This document shows positions 25,937 to 34,200 of a stretch of DNA of 44,604 bases, piece after piece; the stretch's first letter is position 1, and each line of letters opens with the position of its first letter. Location of the stretch: NCBI GenBank assembly GCA_023250155.1, contig JAHFBG010000011.1, positions 1-44,604 on the forward strand, given 5' to 3'. The notes beneath the pieces were generated by a model. That model was not told the DNA's origin. It did not search any database and worked only from the letters and a program-made list of their open reading frames with translations. The position numbers and the translations under genes were made by a program. The DNA is from Candidatus Melainabacteria bacterium. Its GTDB lineage: Bacteria > Cyanobacteriota > Vampirovibrionia > 2-02-FULL-35-15.

Positions 25937-26791
25937 ATGTATCTAAGAAAACATTTTTTTATCTTATTTATCTTTGCATTTTTTGCACTTATATTTGCAT
26001 TGCCGTCTATTGCACTTACAATACCTGATAAACCATCTGGTTATGTAAATGATTATGTAAGTCTTTTAAGTCAAAGCACAAAAGAAAGTCTTGCAAAAAC
26101 TCTTTTAAACTTTGAAAAAGAAACTTCTAATCAAATTGTAATTGCTATATTTAAGAGCTTGGAAGGGGAGTCTCTAGAAGACTTTTCAATTAGACTTGCA
26201 GATAAATGGAAAATTGGTACGAAGAAAAAAGATAATGGTGTGATATTGCTCATATTTAAAGATGACAGACAAGTAAGAATAGAAACAGGATATGGGCTTG
26301 AAGGAGCTCTTCCTGATGCTGTTTGCAATCAAATAATTAGATATGAAATAGTACCTAGTTTTAAACAAGGGAACTTTGATAAAGGCGTTGTAGATGCAGT
26401 AAGTGCAATTATTAATGCCACTAAGGGTGAATATAAATCTGATGGTGCTAAAGATGATAATTTAGAAGCAAATAAATTTATTCTATTTTTAGCACTAATG
26501 TTTTATTTAGTTCTTCCATTGCTTGCTTATTTAGTAGCACTTTTTCTTTGTATACAGATATTTGGCTTTCCACTTGGATTGATAATAGGGATTGTATGTG
26601 TAATTATCTTAGGAATTTTAAGGCAAATATTTTTCTCATCAATGTTTGGACAAACCTTATCCAGTAGTGGTCGTGGTTATTTTAATAACAGCGGTTTTTT
26701 GGGAGGAGGATTTAGTGGCAGTGGATTTGGTGGAGGGTTTTCTAGTGGTGGTGGCAGCTTTGGTGGTGGAGGATCTAGTGGGGGATGGTGA
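25937..26791 (+). CDS. TPM-domain membrane protein (YgcG-like)
   Basis: A 284-residue protein with a signal peptide (FILFIFAFFALIFALPSIAL), an extracytoplasmic TPM domain at about residues 32-160 (PSGYVNDYVSLLSQSTKESL, NGVILLIFKDDRQVRIETGYG, LEGALPDA), two transmembrane segments at about 178-235 and a Gly/Ser-rich tail ending in SSGGW. This is the common YgcG/TPM architecture that follows lemA in many bacteria. Its stop is followed directly by a 17-unit heptad repeat tract. Confidence 0.9.
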   Translation: MYLRKHFFILFIFAFFALIFALPSIALTIPDKPSGYVNDYVSLLSQSTKESLAKTLLNFEKETSNQIVIAIFKSLEGESLEDFSIRLADKWKIGTKKKDNGVILLIFKDDRQVRIETGYGLEGALPDAVCNQIIRYEIVPSFKQGNFDKGVVDAVSAIINATKGEYKSDGAKDDNLEANKFILFLALMFYLVLPLLAYLVALFLCIQIFGFPLGLIIGIVCVIILGILRQIFFSSMFGQTLSSSGRGYFNNSGFLGGGFSGSGFGGGFSSGGGSFGGGGSSGGW

Positions 26792-26795
26792 TTAA

Positions 26796-26914
26796 AGAAT
26801 TAAGAATTAAGAATTGAGAATTGAGAATTGAGAATTGAGAATTGAGAATTGAGAATTGAGAATTGATAATTGATGATTGAGAATTGATGATTGAGAATTG
26901 ATGATTGATGATTT
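26796..26914. repeat. Tract of 17 phased heptanucleotides
   Basis: Seventeen consecutive heptamers fit the pattern A[GT][AG]ATT[AGT] with no phase slip: two AGAATTA, eight AGAATTG, then AATAATTG-like and alternating ATGATTG/AGAATTG units. The core GAATTGA is a variant of the GGATTGA unit in the elements of pabB and coaBC. It fills the gap between the two TPM genes and can be read as 12 in-frame residues ahead of the second gene. Confidence 0.9.
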
Positions 26915-26933
26915 AAATGTAGAGGGAGAAGTT

Positions 26934-27356
26934 ATGTTGTTGGACAAAAATTTGAAAAAAGATATTGTTAAGGCTATTAGAGAGGCTGAAAAACTAACAA
27001 GTGGAGAAATTAGAGTACATATACAGTCAAAATGTAGTAATGATCCATTCTTTGATGGTAAAAAGATCTTTAAAAAATTACAAATGGATAAGACTAAAGA
27101 AAAAAATGGAGTATTGATTTTTATAGCTTTAAAAAGTAAAAAGTTTGCAATCTTGGGTGATAAAGGTATTCATGAAAAAGTTGGTGAGGATTTCTGGAAT
27201 GATGTTCGTGATACAATAACTGAATATTTTCACAAGGATCAATTCCAAATGGGCATTGTAACTGGAGTAGGACTAATTGGAGAAAAGCTTAAAAAATATT
27301 TTCCAAGACAAAGAAATGATAAGAATGAATTGCCAAATACTGTTAGTGAGAGTTGA
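26934..27356 (+). CDS. TPM-domain protein, soluble
   Basis: A 140-residue protein that is almost entirely a TPM domain (IREAEKLTSGEIRVHIQSKC, NGVLIFIALKSKKFAILGDKG, HEKVGEDFWNDVRDTITEYF), without signal peptide or membrane segment. I start it at the ATG at 26934, which has GGGAG about six bases upstream; the frame extends into the heptad tract, which would add only repeat-encoded residues. It is next to lemA and another TPM gene and probably works with them. Confidence 0.85.
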   Translation: MLLDKNLKKDIVKAIREAEKLTSGEIRVHIQSKCSNDPFFDGKKIFKKLQMDKTKEKNGVLIFIALKSKKFAILGDKGIHEKVGEDFWNDVRDTITEYFHKDQFQMGIVTGVGLIGEKLKKYFPRQRNDKNELPNTVSES

Positions 27357-28240
27357 AAAGTAAAGTGAACAGTAAGACTAAAAGTCTAATTGAAATACAC
27401 TTAGCTACTTTTCTTTTTGGTTTTGCAGCGCTGTTTGGGAAATGGTTGACTGTATCGCCAATGGTTATAGTTTTTGGACGTACTGTATTTGCAACGGTTA
27501 CACTAGCTCTTATAATCTTATTTTCAAAACAATCCTTTAAGCTAAGTTCAAAAAATGATTATTTATTTTTATTTTCAATGGGACTTATTTATATAGTCCA
27601 CTGGTTTGCTTTTTTTCAATCGGTTCAAGTTTCTAATGTAGCTATCTGTGTGCTTACATTTTCTACCTTCCCGATTTTTGTGACTTTTCTTGAGCCCTTT
27701 GTTTTTAAGGAAAGAATAAGGATTATAGATATTATTACAGCTATTGTTACTTTGTTTGGAGCATCACTCGTTATTCCAAAATTTGAAATCACTAACAATC
27801 TTACACAAGGTGCTTTGTGGGGTATGTTATCGGGCATTACATTTGCAGTTCTAATCCTTGCGAACAGAAAAAATATAAAAGAATATTCAAGCTTGGTAAT
27901 TACTTTTTATCAAAATTGCACCTGTGCAATAGTTTCAGCACCATTTGTAATGTACCTAAAGCCTGCTTTTCATGTTAAAGAGATTGTCCTTTTAATATTG
28001 CTTGGAGTATTGTTTACAGCAATAACGCAAGCAATATACATTGATGGTCTTAGTCATATAAAAGCACAGCTGGCAAGTATAATTATTTCTCTAGAGCCTG
28101 TCTATGCAATTATATTTGCAGCAATACTTCTTAAAGAAATACCATCAGTAAGAACGATTCTTGGTGGATTAATCATACTTGGTGCTATTATTCTTGCTAC
28201 ATTTAAGTCTAAACAAAGAGAAATTGTTTTAGAATGTTAA
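27353..28240 (+). CDS. EamA/DMT-superfamily transporter
   Basis: A 295-residue integral membrane protein with about ten transmembrane segments in two EamA repeats (first about 15-140, second about 155-285). The end of the second repeat, SLEPVYAIIFAAILLKEIPSV, matches the family signature. Substrate unknown; members export amino acids, metabolites or drugs. The start is uncertain: a TTG at 27353 overlaps the upstream stop, and a GTG at 27365 is an alternative. Confidence 0.88.
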   Translation: MKSKVNSKTKSLIEIHLATFLFGFAALFGKWLTVSPMVIVFGRTVFATVTLALIILFSKQSFKLSSKNDYLFLFSMGLIYIVHWFAFFQSVQVSNVAICVLTFSTFPIFVTFLEPFVFKERIRIIDIITAIVTLFGASLVIPKFEITNNLTQGALWGMLSGITFAVLILANRKNIKEYSSLVITFYQNCTCAIVSAPFVMYLKPAFHVKEIVLLILLGVLFTAITQAIYIDGLSHIKAQLASIIISLEPVYAIIFAAILLKEIPSVRTILGGLIILGAIILATFKSKQREIVLEC

Positions 28241-28276
28241 CGTTTAAGTAACTGGTGTAAATCATTTAGCTCAGGG

Positions 28277-28282
28277 TATAAT
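28277..28282 (+). promoter_or_regulatory. -10 box before the 56-residue ORF
   Basis: A perfect TATAAT, seven bases before the ATG at 28290, with no ribosome binding site between. It follows the same spacing as the msrA and 42508 promoters. Confidence 0.4.
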
Positions 28283-28289
28283 AAAAAGT

Positions 28290-28460
28290 ATGTCAAAGTC
28301 ATCAAAAAATAATAAATCCAACAAAGTCAAAAAAACACATAAAATTTTGTCAAAGCTAGATGCTATACATAAACGAACTCAAGCCTTATTTGAAGAGGAT
28401 GCTATTTTATTAGGTAAGTTAAAAAGAGAAATTAATGCACGACAAAGAAAAGCAAGTTGA
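28290..28460 (+). CDS. Small Lys-rich hypothetical protein
   Basis: A 56-residue ORF (starts MSKSSKNNKSNKVKKTHKIL, ends INARQRKAS) that precedes the next gene and overlaps it by 26 bases in another frame. It is basic and helical. The upstream -10 box and the coupled layout support translation; the sequence may also be the first part of a frameshifted longer protein with the 28435 ORF. No function is recognised. Confidence 0.5.
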   Translation: MSKSSKNNKSNKVKKTHKILSKLDAIHKRTQALFEEDAILLGKLKREINARQRKAS

Positions 28461-28743
28461 ACAGTTGCTTGTTAATGCAAACCAATCGTTAAACTTTTTA
28501 CGAACCGTCTTAGATGATCTTTTAACTAAAAAAGAAGATTTAAAATTTGAGATTAGGCAAAGAATATTTATCTCTCAGAAGAATTATAAAGTACACAAAG
28601 CTGTACTAACTAACACACAAAACTTGTTGAGTAAGAAAAAGATTTCTTTCCCTGATAAGCTTCTTATACATTTAGCGAATAATTTACGAAAAAGAATTAC
28701 TATAATTATTGAAGAGGCAATAGAATTAGATAGGCTTAGATAA
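28435..28743 (+). CDS. Small helical hypothetical protein upstream of folB
   Basis: A 102-residue highly charged, helical protein (KEKQVEQLLVNANQSLNFLR at the N-terminus) with coiled-coil character. Its stop TAA shares one base with the folB ATG (TAATG), so the two are probably translationally coupled. Family unknown. Confidence 0.6.
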   Translation: MHDKEKQVEQLLVNANQSLNFLRTVLDDLLTKKEDLKFEIRQRIFISQKNYKVHKAVLTNTQNLLSKKKISFPDKLLIHLANNLRKRITIIIEEAIELDRLR

Positions 28744-29117
28744 TGAACCAAACTCAACAACTTACAACTATAAATATAGAAAATATTCCTTGTTATTGTT
28801 CTATTGGTATCCATGATGAAGAAAAAAAAATGGGACAAGAATTAAAAATAGATGTATCTTTTGATATTGACTCTTCTAAGGTAACTTCTTCTGATAAGTT
28901 AAATGATACAGTTAGCTACACTGATGTTTTTGATACCATTCAAAAAGTAAGCAAATCTAAACCATACTCATTAGTTGAAGTTTTAACTGAAAATATTGCA
29001 AACAGTTTATTACAAAATCCAAAGATACTTAAAGTTAAAGTCAGGGTTAGAAAACCACATATACCATTTCCTGGATTTCAAGGGGATGTTTCTGTAGAGA
29101 TTGAAAGAATAAGATAG
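28743..29117 (+). CDS. folB: Dihydroneopterin aldolase
   Basis: Converts 7,8-dihydroneopterin to 6-hydroxymethyl-dihydropterin in folate synthesis. The 124-residue length, the early IGIHDEEKKMGQELKIDVSF, the SYTDVFDTI block, YSLVEVLTENIANSL (with the catalytic-region Glu) and the C-terminal VRVRKPHIPFPG segment match FolB. It shares the pathway with pabB (29758), which supplies the aminobenzoate precursor; a membrane-protein gene lies between them. Confidence 0.88.
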   Translation: MNQTQQLTTINIENIPCYCSIGIHDEEKKMGQELKIDVSFDIDSSKVTSSDKLNDTVSYTDVFDTIQKVSKSKPYSLVEVLTENIANSLLQNPKILKVKVRVRKPHIPFPGFQGDVSVEIERIR

Positions 29118-29144
29118 TACAAACAATTTAAATTTATCTTGGGT

Positions 29145-29153
29145 TGCTATAAT
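29145..29153 (+). promoter_or_regulatory. Extended -10 promoter of the membrane-protein gene at 29163
   Basis: TGC-TATAAT, with nine bases to the ATG at 29163 and no Shine-Dalgarno, again consistent with a leaderless or nearly leaderless mRNA. Confidence 0.45.
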
Positions 29154-29162
29154 TAACCCATT

Positions 29163-29729
29163 ATGGCAAAAGATACATCTCAACAAACAGCAAAAAAAAA
29201 TTTAAACACAGTTATTCTTTACTGTACTATATCGTTATTTCTTTTTTCATTAGTATCATTAAAGATGATAACAAGACCCCTATTACTTGCCTGTGCACAA
29301 GAAACTAAAGGTGTAATTTTAGAGAAAAAACAATCTCTTGGATTTAAGCCTGTTTCTGAGCTCTTGTTATTGATTAACTTTAAAGGAGGTGGAACATTTC
29401 ATAGTTATTACTATCCTGTATCTCTATCTTCATATACAAAAGTAAAATCAGGCTCACAAGTAACTATAAAATATTTTGAGGTAATGCCTTTTTTATTTAC
29501 AGTTAAGGAATATAAAACTTATAATAAAACTTCTACCTTGTTAGCCACAGCGCTTTTGCTTGTATTGCTTTTTATTGTAATGGTCTTGTTTTTTAAAAAT
29601 AAGTTTCATAAGTTTCTTGACTTTATTGAAGAGCAAAACGTTATTCAGCAATGCGTATTTGCCCTTATAGGCGTAGCTATAATAATTACAGTCTTTCACT
29701 TTATAGAGCAAGTTCTTACTCGAACATAG
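29163..29729 (+). CDS. Membrane protein with DUF3592-like core
   Basis: A 188-residue protein with three predicted transmembrane segments (about residues 16-36, 123-143 and 163-183). The region between them (ETKGVILEKKQS ... YYPVSLSSYTKVKSGSQVTIKYF) is a soluble beta segment resembling DUF3592-type domains. Function unknown. Start chosen at the ATG at 29163. Confidence 0.65.
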   Translation: MAKDTSQQTAKKNLNTVILYCTISLFLFSLVSLKMITRPLLLACAQETKGVILEKKQSLGFKPVSELLLLINFKGGGTFHSYYYPVSLSSYTKVKSGSQVTIKYFEVMPFLFTVKEYKTYNKTSTLLATALLLVLLFIVMVLFFKNKFHKFLDFIEEQNVIQQCVFALIGVAIIITVFHFIEQVLTRT

Positions 29730-29757
29730 TTTAGATTTTAAAGTAAATATTTTATTT

Positions 29758-31161
29758 ATGTCTCTTACATTAGATGAAGAAAATTTGATTATAGAAAAGC
29801 TAAAAGACAGTCAGGTTTCATTCTGGATAGATAGTTCAGGTGGTCCAAAAGATCATTGTAATTTTTCATCGTTTGGAACTAATCCAAAATATTACTTTTA
29901 TGGTTTTTTAAATGAAGTTAATGTAATTGATTGTGAAAGTGGTGCTATTTCATTTATTAAAGAAAATTGTTTTGATTTTTTAGAAGAAAAACTTAGTGAA
30001 GAAAAACATAATCCAAATGGTGTTTTTGTAGGATATTTAGCTTATGATTTATTTCATAGGATTGAGCAATTAGGAATGAGGAGTGAGCAGAGCAAGGTTA
30101 ACTCTCAATCCTTAATCCTCAATCCTCAATCCTATAAACCTTATCCCGATTTCGTTTTTGCGTATTTCGAAAATAGCTATCAACAGGAAGCAGGAAGCAA
30201 GAAGATCATGTCTCATGCCTCATGTCTCATGCCTCCCGCCGAAGGCGAGGCTCGCCAGGGGCGGCAGTCCTCATGTCTCAGTCCTCATGCCTCAATCCTA
30301 GCTTCAAATATGACCGATAGTGAATACCTAGAAAAAGTAAAACAAATCAAAGAAGAAATAAAAGCAGGAAATGTTTATCAAGTTAATTTAACGAGAGAGT
30401 ATTCATTAGAGCATTTAGCTATTGATGAGTTGGAATTGTATTTAAAACTTCGCTCAACTTCACCAAATCCTTATGGTTGTTATTTTAAAACACCTTTTTT
30501 AAGTATCTTATCCAGTTCACCAGAAGAGTTTCTTTATGTTAGCAATCAGCAACATAGGATTGAGCAACTAGGAATGAGGAATGAGCAGAACAGACTCAGC
30601 TCTCAATCCTCAATCCTCAATCCTAAATATATTCGTACTTGCCCTATTAAGGGAACTCTATCAAAAGATACATTTGTAATTGATCCTAAAAACCAAGCTG
30701 AAAACATAATGATAGTTGACCTTGAGAGAAATGATTTAGGTAGAATCTGTGAATATGGATCTATACAAGCTAAAAAGCTCTTAGAGATTGAATCATATGA
30801 ACATTTAAATCATGTAGTTTCTACCATTGAAGGAAAGCTAAAAAAAGATATCAAACTAAAAGAAATCTTTGAAGCATTATTTCCAGGTGGTTCTATTACT
30901 GGTGCACCAAAAATTGCAGCAATGAATATTATAGATAAAATTGAAACTACAAAAAGAGGGGCCTATACCGGTTCATTTGGTTATATAAAAACTGATGGCA
31001 CAATGAACTTCAATATTTTAATTAGAACAATTTTTATTCAAGATGATAAACTTATTTTCAATATAGGTGGAGGTATTGTGGCTGATTCAGATCCACAAAG
31101 TGAACTAGAAGAAATTCATCTTAAAGCAAAAGGGATAATGAGTGCGCTAGGCCTATCTTAA
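29758..31161 (+). CDS. pabB: Aminodeoxychorismate synthase component I (PabB) with in-frame repeat insertions
   Basis: Makes 4-amino-4-deoxychorismate for folate, using ammonia from a PabA partner not seen here. The chorismate-binding half (about residues 180-465) is intact: VKQIKEEIKAGNVYQVNLTR, SSPEEFL, CPIKGTL, ENIMIVDLERNDLGRI, LFPGGSITGAPKIAAMNI and FNILIRTIFI. Three blocks of extra residues interrupt otherwise conserved loops and derive from DNA repeats: residues 100-126, 143-181 and 266-289. The first and third encode the same peptide core HRIEQLGMR-x-EQ. The insertions keep the frame. Whether the enzyme remains active is inferred from the intact motifs. Could be PabB or a TrpE paralogue; context with folB favours PabB. 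Confidence 0.88.
   Translation: MSLTLDEENLIIEKLKDSQVSFWIDSSGGPKDHCNFSSFGTNPKYYFYGFLNEVNVIDCESGAISFIKENCFDFLEEKLSEEKHNPNGVFVGYLAYDLFHRIEQLGMRSEQSKVNSQSLILNPQSYKPYPDFVFAYFENSYQQEAGSKKIMSHASCLMPPAEGEARQGRQSSCLSPHASILASNMTDSEYLEKVKQIKEEIKAGNVYQVNLTREYSLEHLAIDELELYLKLRSTSPNPYGCYFKTPFLSILSSSPEEFLYVSNQQHRIEQLGMRNEQNRLSSQSSILNPKYIRTCPIKGTLSKDTFVIDPKNQAENIMIVDLERNDLGRICEYGSIQAKKLLEIESYEHLNHVVSTIEGKLKKDIKLKEIFEALFPGGSITGAPKIAAMNIIDKIETTKRGAYTGSFGYIKTDGTMNFNILIRTIFIQDDKLIFNIGGGIVADSDPQSELEEIHLKAKGIMSALGLS
30057..30134. repeat. Palindromic heptad element, in-frame copy 1 in pabB
   Basis: A 78-bp element whose ends are a perfect 10-bp inverted repeat, TAGGATTGAG (30057-30066) and CTCAATCCTA (30125-30134). 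The right arm is four phased heptamers (TCAATCC, TTAATCC, TCAATCC, TCAATCC at 30105-30132). The left arm has heptads related to GGATTGA. The length is a multiple of three, and it inserts 26 codons into a loop of PabB. Confidence 0.85.
30186..30298. repeat. Composite heptad element with GC-rich hairpin core in pabB
   Basis: Heptads GGAAGCA (twice), TCATGTC/TCATGCC (alternating, 30206-30233) and TCATGTC, TCAGTCC, TCATGCC, TCAATCC (30271-30298) flank a GC-rich core at 30234-30267 that contains a hairpin (GGCGAG-G-CTCGCC, 30244-30256). The whole block lies in frame in the linker between the two PabB domains and is far richer in G+C than its surroundings. Confidence 0.75.
30555..30625. repeat. Palindromic heptad element, in-frame copy 2 in pabB
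   Basis: A 71-bp copy with the same terminal inverted repeat TAGGATTGAG (30555-30564) / CTCAATCCTA (30616-30625) and three perfect TCAATCC heptamers (30603-30623). It lies in the same reading frame as copy 1 and encodes nearly the same peptide. Confidence 0.85.
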
Positions 31162-31173
31162 TCTAGATTAAGA
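31156..31173. promoter_or_regulatory. Perfect 18-bp palindrome spanning the pabB stop codon
   Basis: TCTTAATCTAGATTAAGA is its own reverse complement, with the pabB stop (TAA) inside it. There is no loop, so it is more likely a protein-binding site or a cruciform than a simple terminator. Confidence 0.4.
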
Positions 31174-31250
31174 CATTCACGAATTACATTCTTAAAGTTT
31201 AATTAATTCTGCATAGATTTAACAATACTATTAGACAATTGTGGCAAGGC

Positions 31251-31282
31251 AGGTAGGGAATGGTCGAGACCATTCCCTACCT
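31251..31282. repeat. Perfect 15-bp inverted repeat upstream of the TGase-DUF58 gene
   Basis: AGGTAGGGAATGGTC (31251-31265) and GACCATTCCCTACCT (31268-31282) are exact reverse complements with only two bases between. In RNA this would form a strong hairpin; it ends 11 bases before the next ATG. No T-run follows, so it is not a standard terminator. Its GC-rich arms differ from the surroundings, suggesting a mobile palindromic repeat. Confidence 0.7.
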
Positions 31283-31293
31283 TAATATATCTC

Positions 31294-34200
31294 ATGAAAA
31301 TAAATCTAGATACTTCATTTACTGAACCTATGTCATCACAAAAACAAGATGACATTGACCAACCTATAAGAAATATCTCTAGTGAGGCGGTTGCAAATGA
31401 TCCTCTTAAATACTGGATTCAAGAGTTAAACTATCCAAATGCAACAATAGCCTTAAATAAAATCAAAAATGTTGAATCATATTATGCTATTCCATTTGAA
31501 GTCTTAAATTCAATATTTAAAAAGCTTTCAAGTGGAATTGAACTTATTCCAGAAGATACTACATTCTTAAGTAGAGTTAAAGAAAATGTAGAGTGTGTAA
31601 ATGTTTATTTAAATGATGTACTTAAAACTACACAGCTTACTAACAGTGAAAAAGAAGTCATTGACTCATTTGAAAACAAGCTTTGTTATTTTCTTGAACT
31701 TGTAAAATTGCATAATAAAATTGATTTAAATCAAGATACTGAAGTGAGTGAAGAACTAACCCGATTTTCTGTTTTTGATCTCGGTGAGTATTTTAAGCAT
31801 ATTTCAGACTGGATGGAAAAAATCAATGTCTATGAGCGGTATATTGATGCAAAAAAAATAGAAGAAAAAGAAATTGAACTTATTGAAATGCTTGAAGGAA
31901 AAAGACCTATTCAGATAGGTGATGATAAGCTCCCAGAACCTATACAAGAGCAAAGTACTGAAAATGGATTAAGAAAAACTCCAGAAGCTGGTTTAGATAG
32001 ATTTAGAGCGATCGAGTTTAATGGTAAAAAAGGGTTCGTAGGAATTATTCATAAAGATAGTGATACTGGAAACTGTTTGTATATTACACGTGCTGGATTT
32101 TTATGTGGACAAGGTGGGGAGAGAATTACAAAGCCAATAGACAGTAAAGATGTTACAAGTGAAATAATTAATTTTACAAAGTTTAAAGAACTTGGAGAAA
32201 GAAAAAGAGAAAATATAGATATTGAACTTCCTATAGATACATCACTATTTAATTTTGGTGAATGTCTTATTCTTCCTACTCCTCTTGGATTTACCACAAA
32301 AGCTATAAGTTTAACTACAAGATTTGGCTATCATGTACCATTAGATGGAGTTACTATAAAAAGAGATGCTCTTGGAGTTTCAAGGCTTTATAATGTTCCT
32401 TCTAGTGCTCGTTATATAAGATATAGATTAACTGAAACTAGTTTAAATCCTATAAAAGATGTTCAGGATGAGTGGCTTAAAAATTTTGGATCAAATATAA
32501 AAGAAGATGATGAAAATACATTTCTTGGCAAGCTTATTACAAATGCTAAAAACAAAAAAGAGATTATTCCACTTATAAGAGCCAAACTGCAAGTTAAAGA
32601 ACCCGTATATTCTGTATACATAGGCATTGAACAAATCTTAGCTAGTGCAAAGAATAATTTTTATGATGTAGAAGATGGAATAGGCTTAATAGGTAGATGT
32701 GAACACATGGCTACTTATTTAGCAAATGAGTTTAGAAAATATAATATTCCAGCAATTGTAATCAGTGGAGAGACGATTGAAAATACAAGAAAAGGTACTC
32801 AGTTTAGATCTGATATGCCACATGCTCAAACACTGTATTTAGATGAAGAAGGAAGACCACATATAGAAGAAGCAACTACATTAGATAGCAAATACTATAC
32901 ATTAGATGAAAAACAAGTGAATCATGATAAATATCCCATCTTTAAAATGATGAAGACTTTATCAAAAGAAAGATTGATTAAAAACTTAGAAAACATTGCT
33001 CCTAAATGGCGCATTCCAAACACTGAACAAACAAAAAAAGAAAATCCTATCTTAGAAACAAGTGGTATACTGCTTTCTACAAGCCCTTCTAATACAAAAG
33101 ATAGAAAACTAGCTCTTGGACTACAAGAAGCTGACGCTGTACAAAGGATAATAAACTCCTGGGATTCGATCTTAAAAAGAGGAGATGTTAAACAGATACT
33201 ACAGTCTTTTGCAAGAGTGGAAAGAAGCAATCTTAGAAAGATCCTATATGCACCATGGACTGGTGTTTTTGTTCATGATTCACATGATCCTTATAATGAC
33301 AGAGATTTCTTCCCGCTTATTACATTTCTTGGAACCATTGACATGGATAAATTGACGCAAGATTTTAAGGAGTGGTTTTTATCTAATCCAAAAGAAAAAC
33401 AGATTGAGATTCAGCATCAATTGATCCACAAGGTATCGGGTGGAGATTGTCCAGGCAGATGCTTGATGGATTTAAGTATAGTTTTTTCTGAGTTTAACAA
33501 AGAAGTATTTAATAAATTCAATTCAACAGAGATACGTGAATTAGCCATACACTTAAACACCTCTGGAATAAACAGTAATATTAAACTATATTTTTTAGAA
33601 GAGCTTTTTCAAAAAGCTAATTCTAATAAGGATCGCGAAACAATTGCACATATAATTAGTAATTCACTTCCTATAAACTCTAATATTGCTAACGCAGTTC
33701 CACCAAGCATCATAAGAGACTCTTGTATTTTTTTACGCAGCAAAAATAAAAGCTATGAAGATCTTATAAAAGAAAGAGTTATACAAATGATTGTATGTTG
33801 TGCTCGGCACAATGAAAAACTATTACATGAACAGCTTAACAGTTATTATAAGAGTGGAGTTTTACAAGATTATGTCACCCTAAAAAACGGGAAAGTAATA
33901 TTAACTGACAATGCAGGAAGAAAAGTTGCTGAACTTTATAAAAAACGCTTGCTTATGTATATAGATGATGGTGAAAGTATAAATCATAACGTTATTAGTT
34001 CACATATTAAGACCCTTGAATCTATTAGTGTTGATTTAAAAAAGGAAATTCAAAAAGAGGAAATATATCCAAGCATTATGAAGACATATAGAGTTCTTGT
34101 AAAAAAATACAGCTCATCTTGTGCATCTACAAGTATTCATACACAAGGTGGATATGATTATGAAAAATCAGCGAGTATTCTTGTATCAGAATTATTAAAG

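Noticed and set aside
26796..26914. Possible CRISPR array
   Set aside because: The units are contiguous heptamers without spacers and no cas genes are in the window.
26898..26933. N-terminal extension of the second TPM protein
   Set aside because: It is translated heptad tract; the ATG at 26934 has a ribosome binding site.
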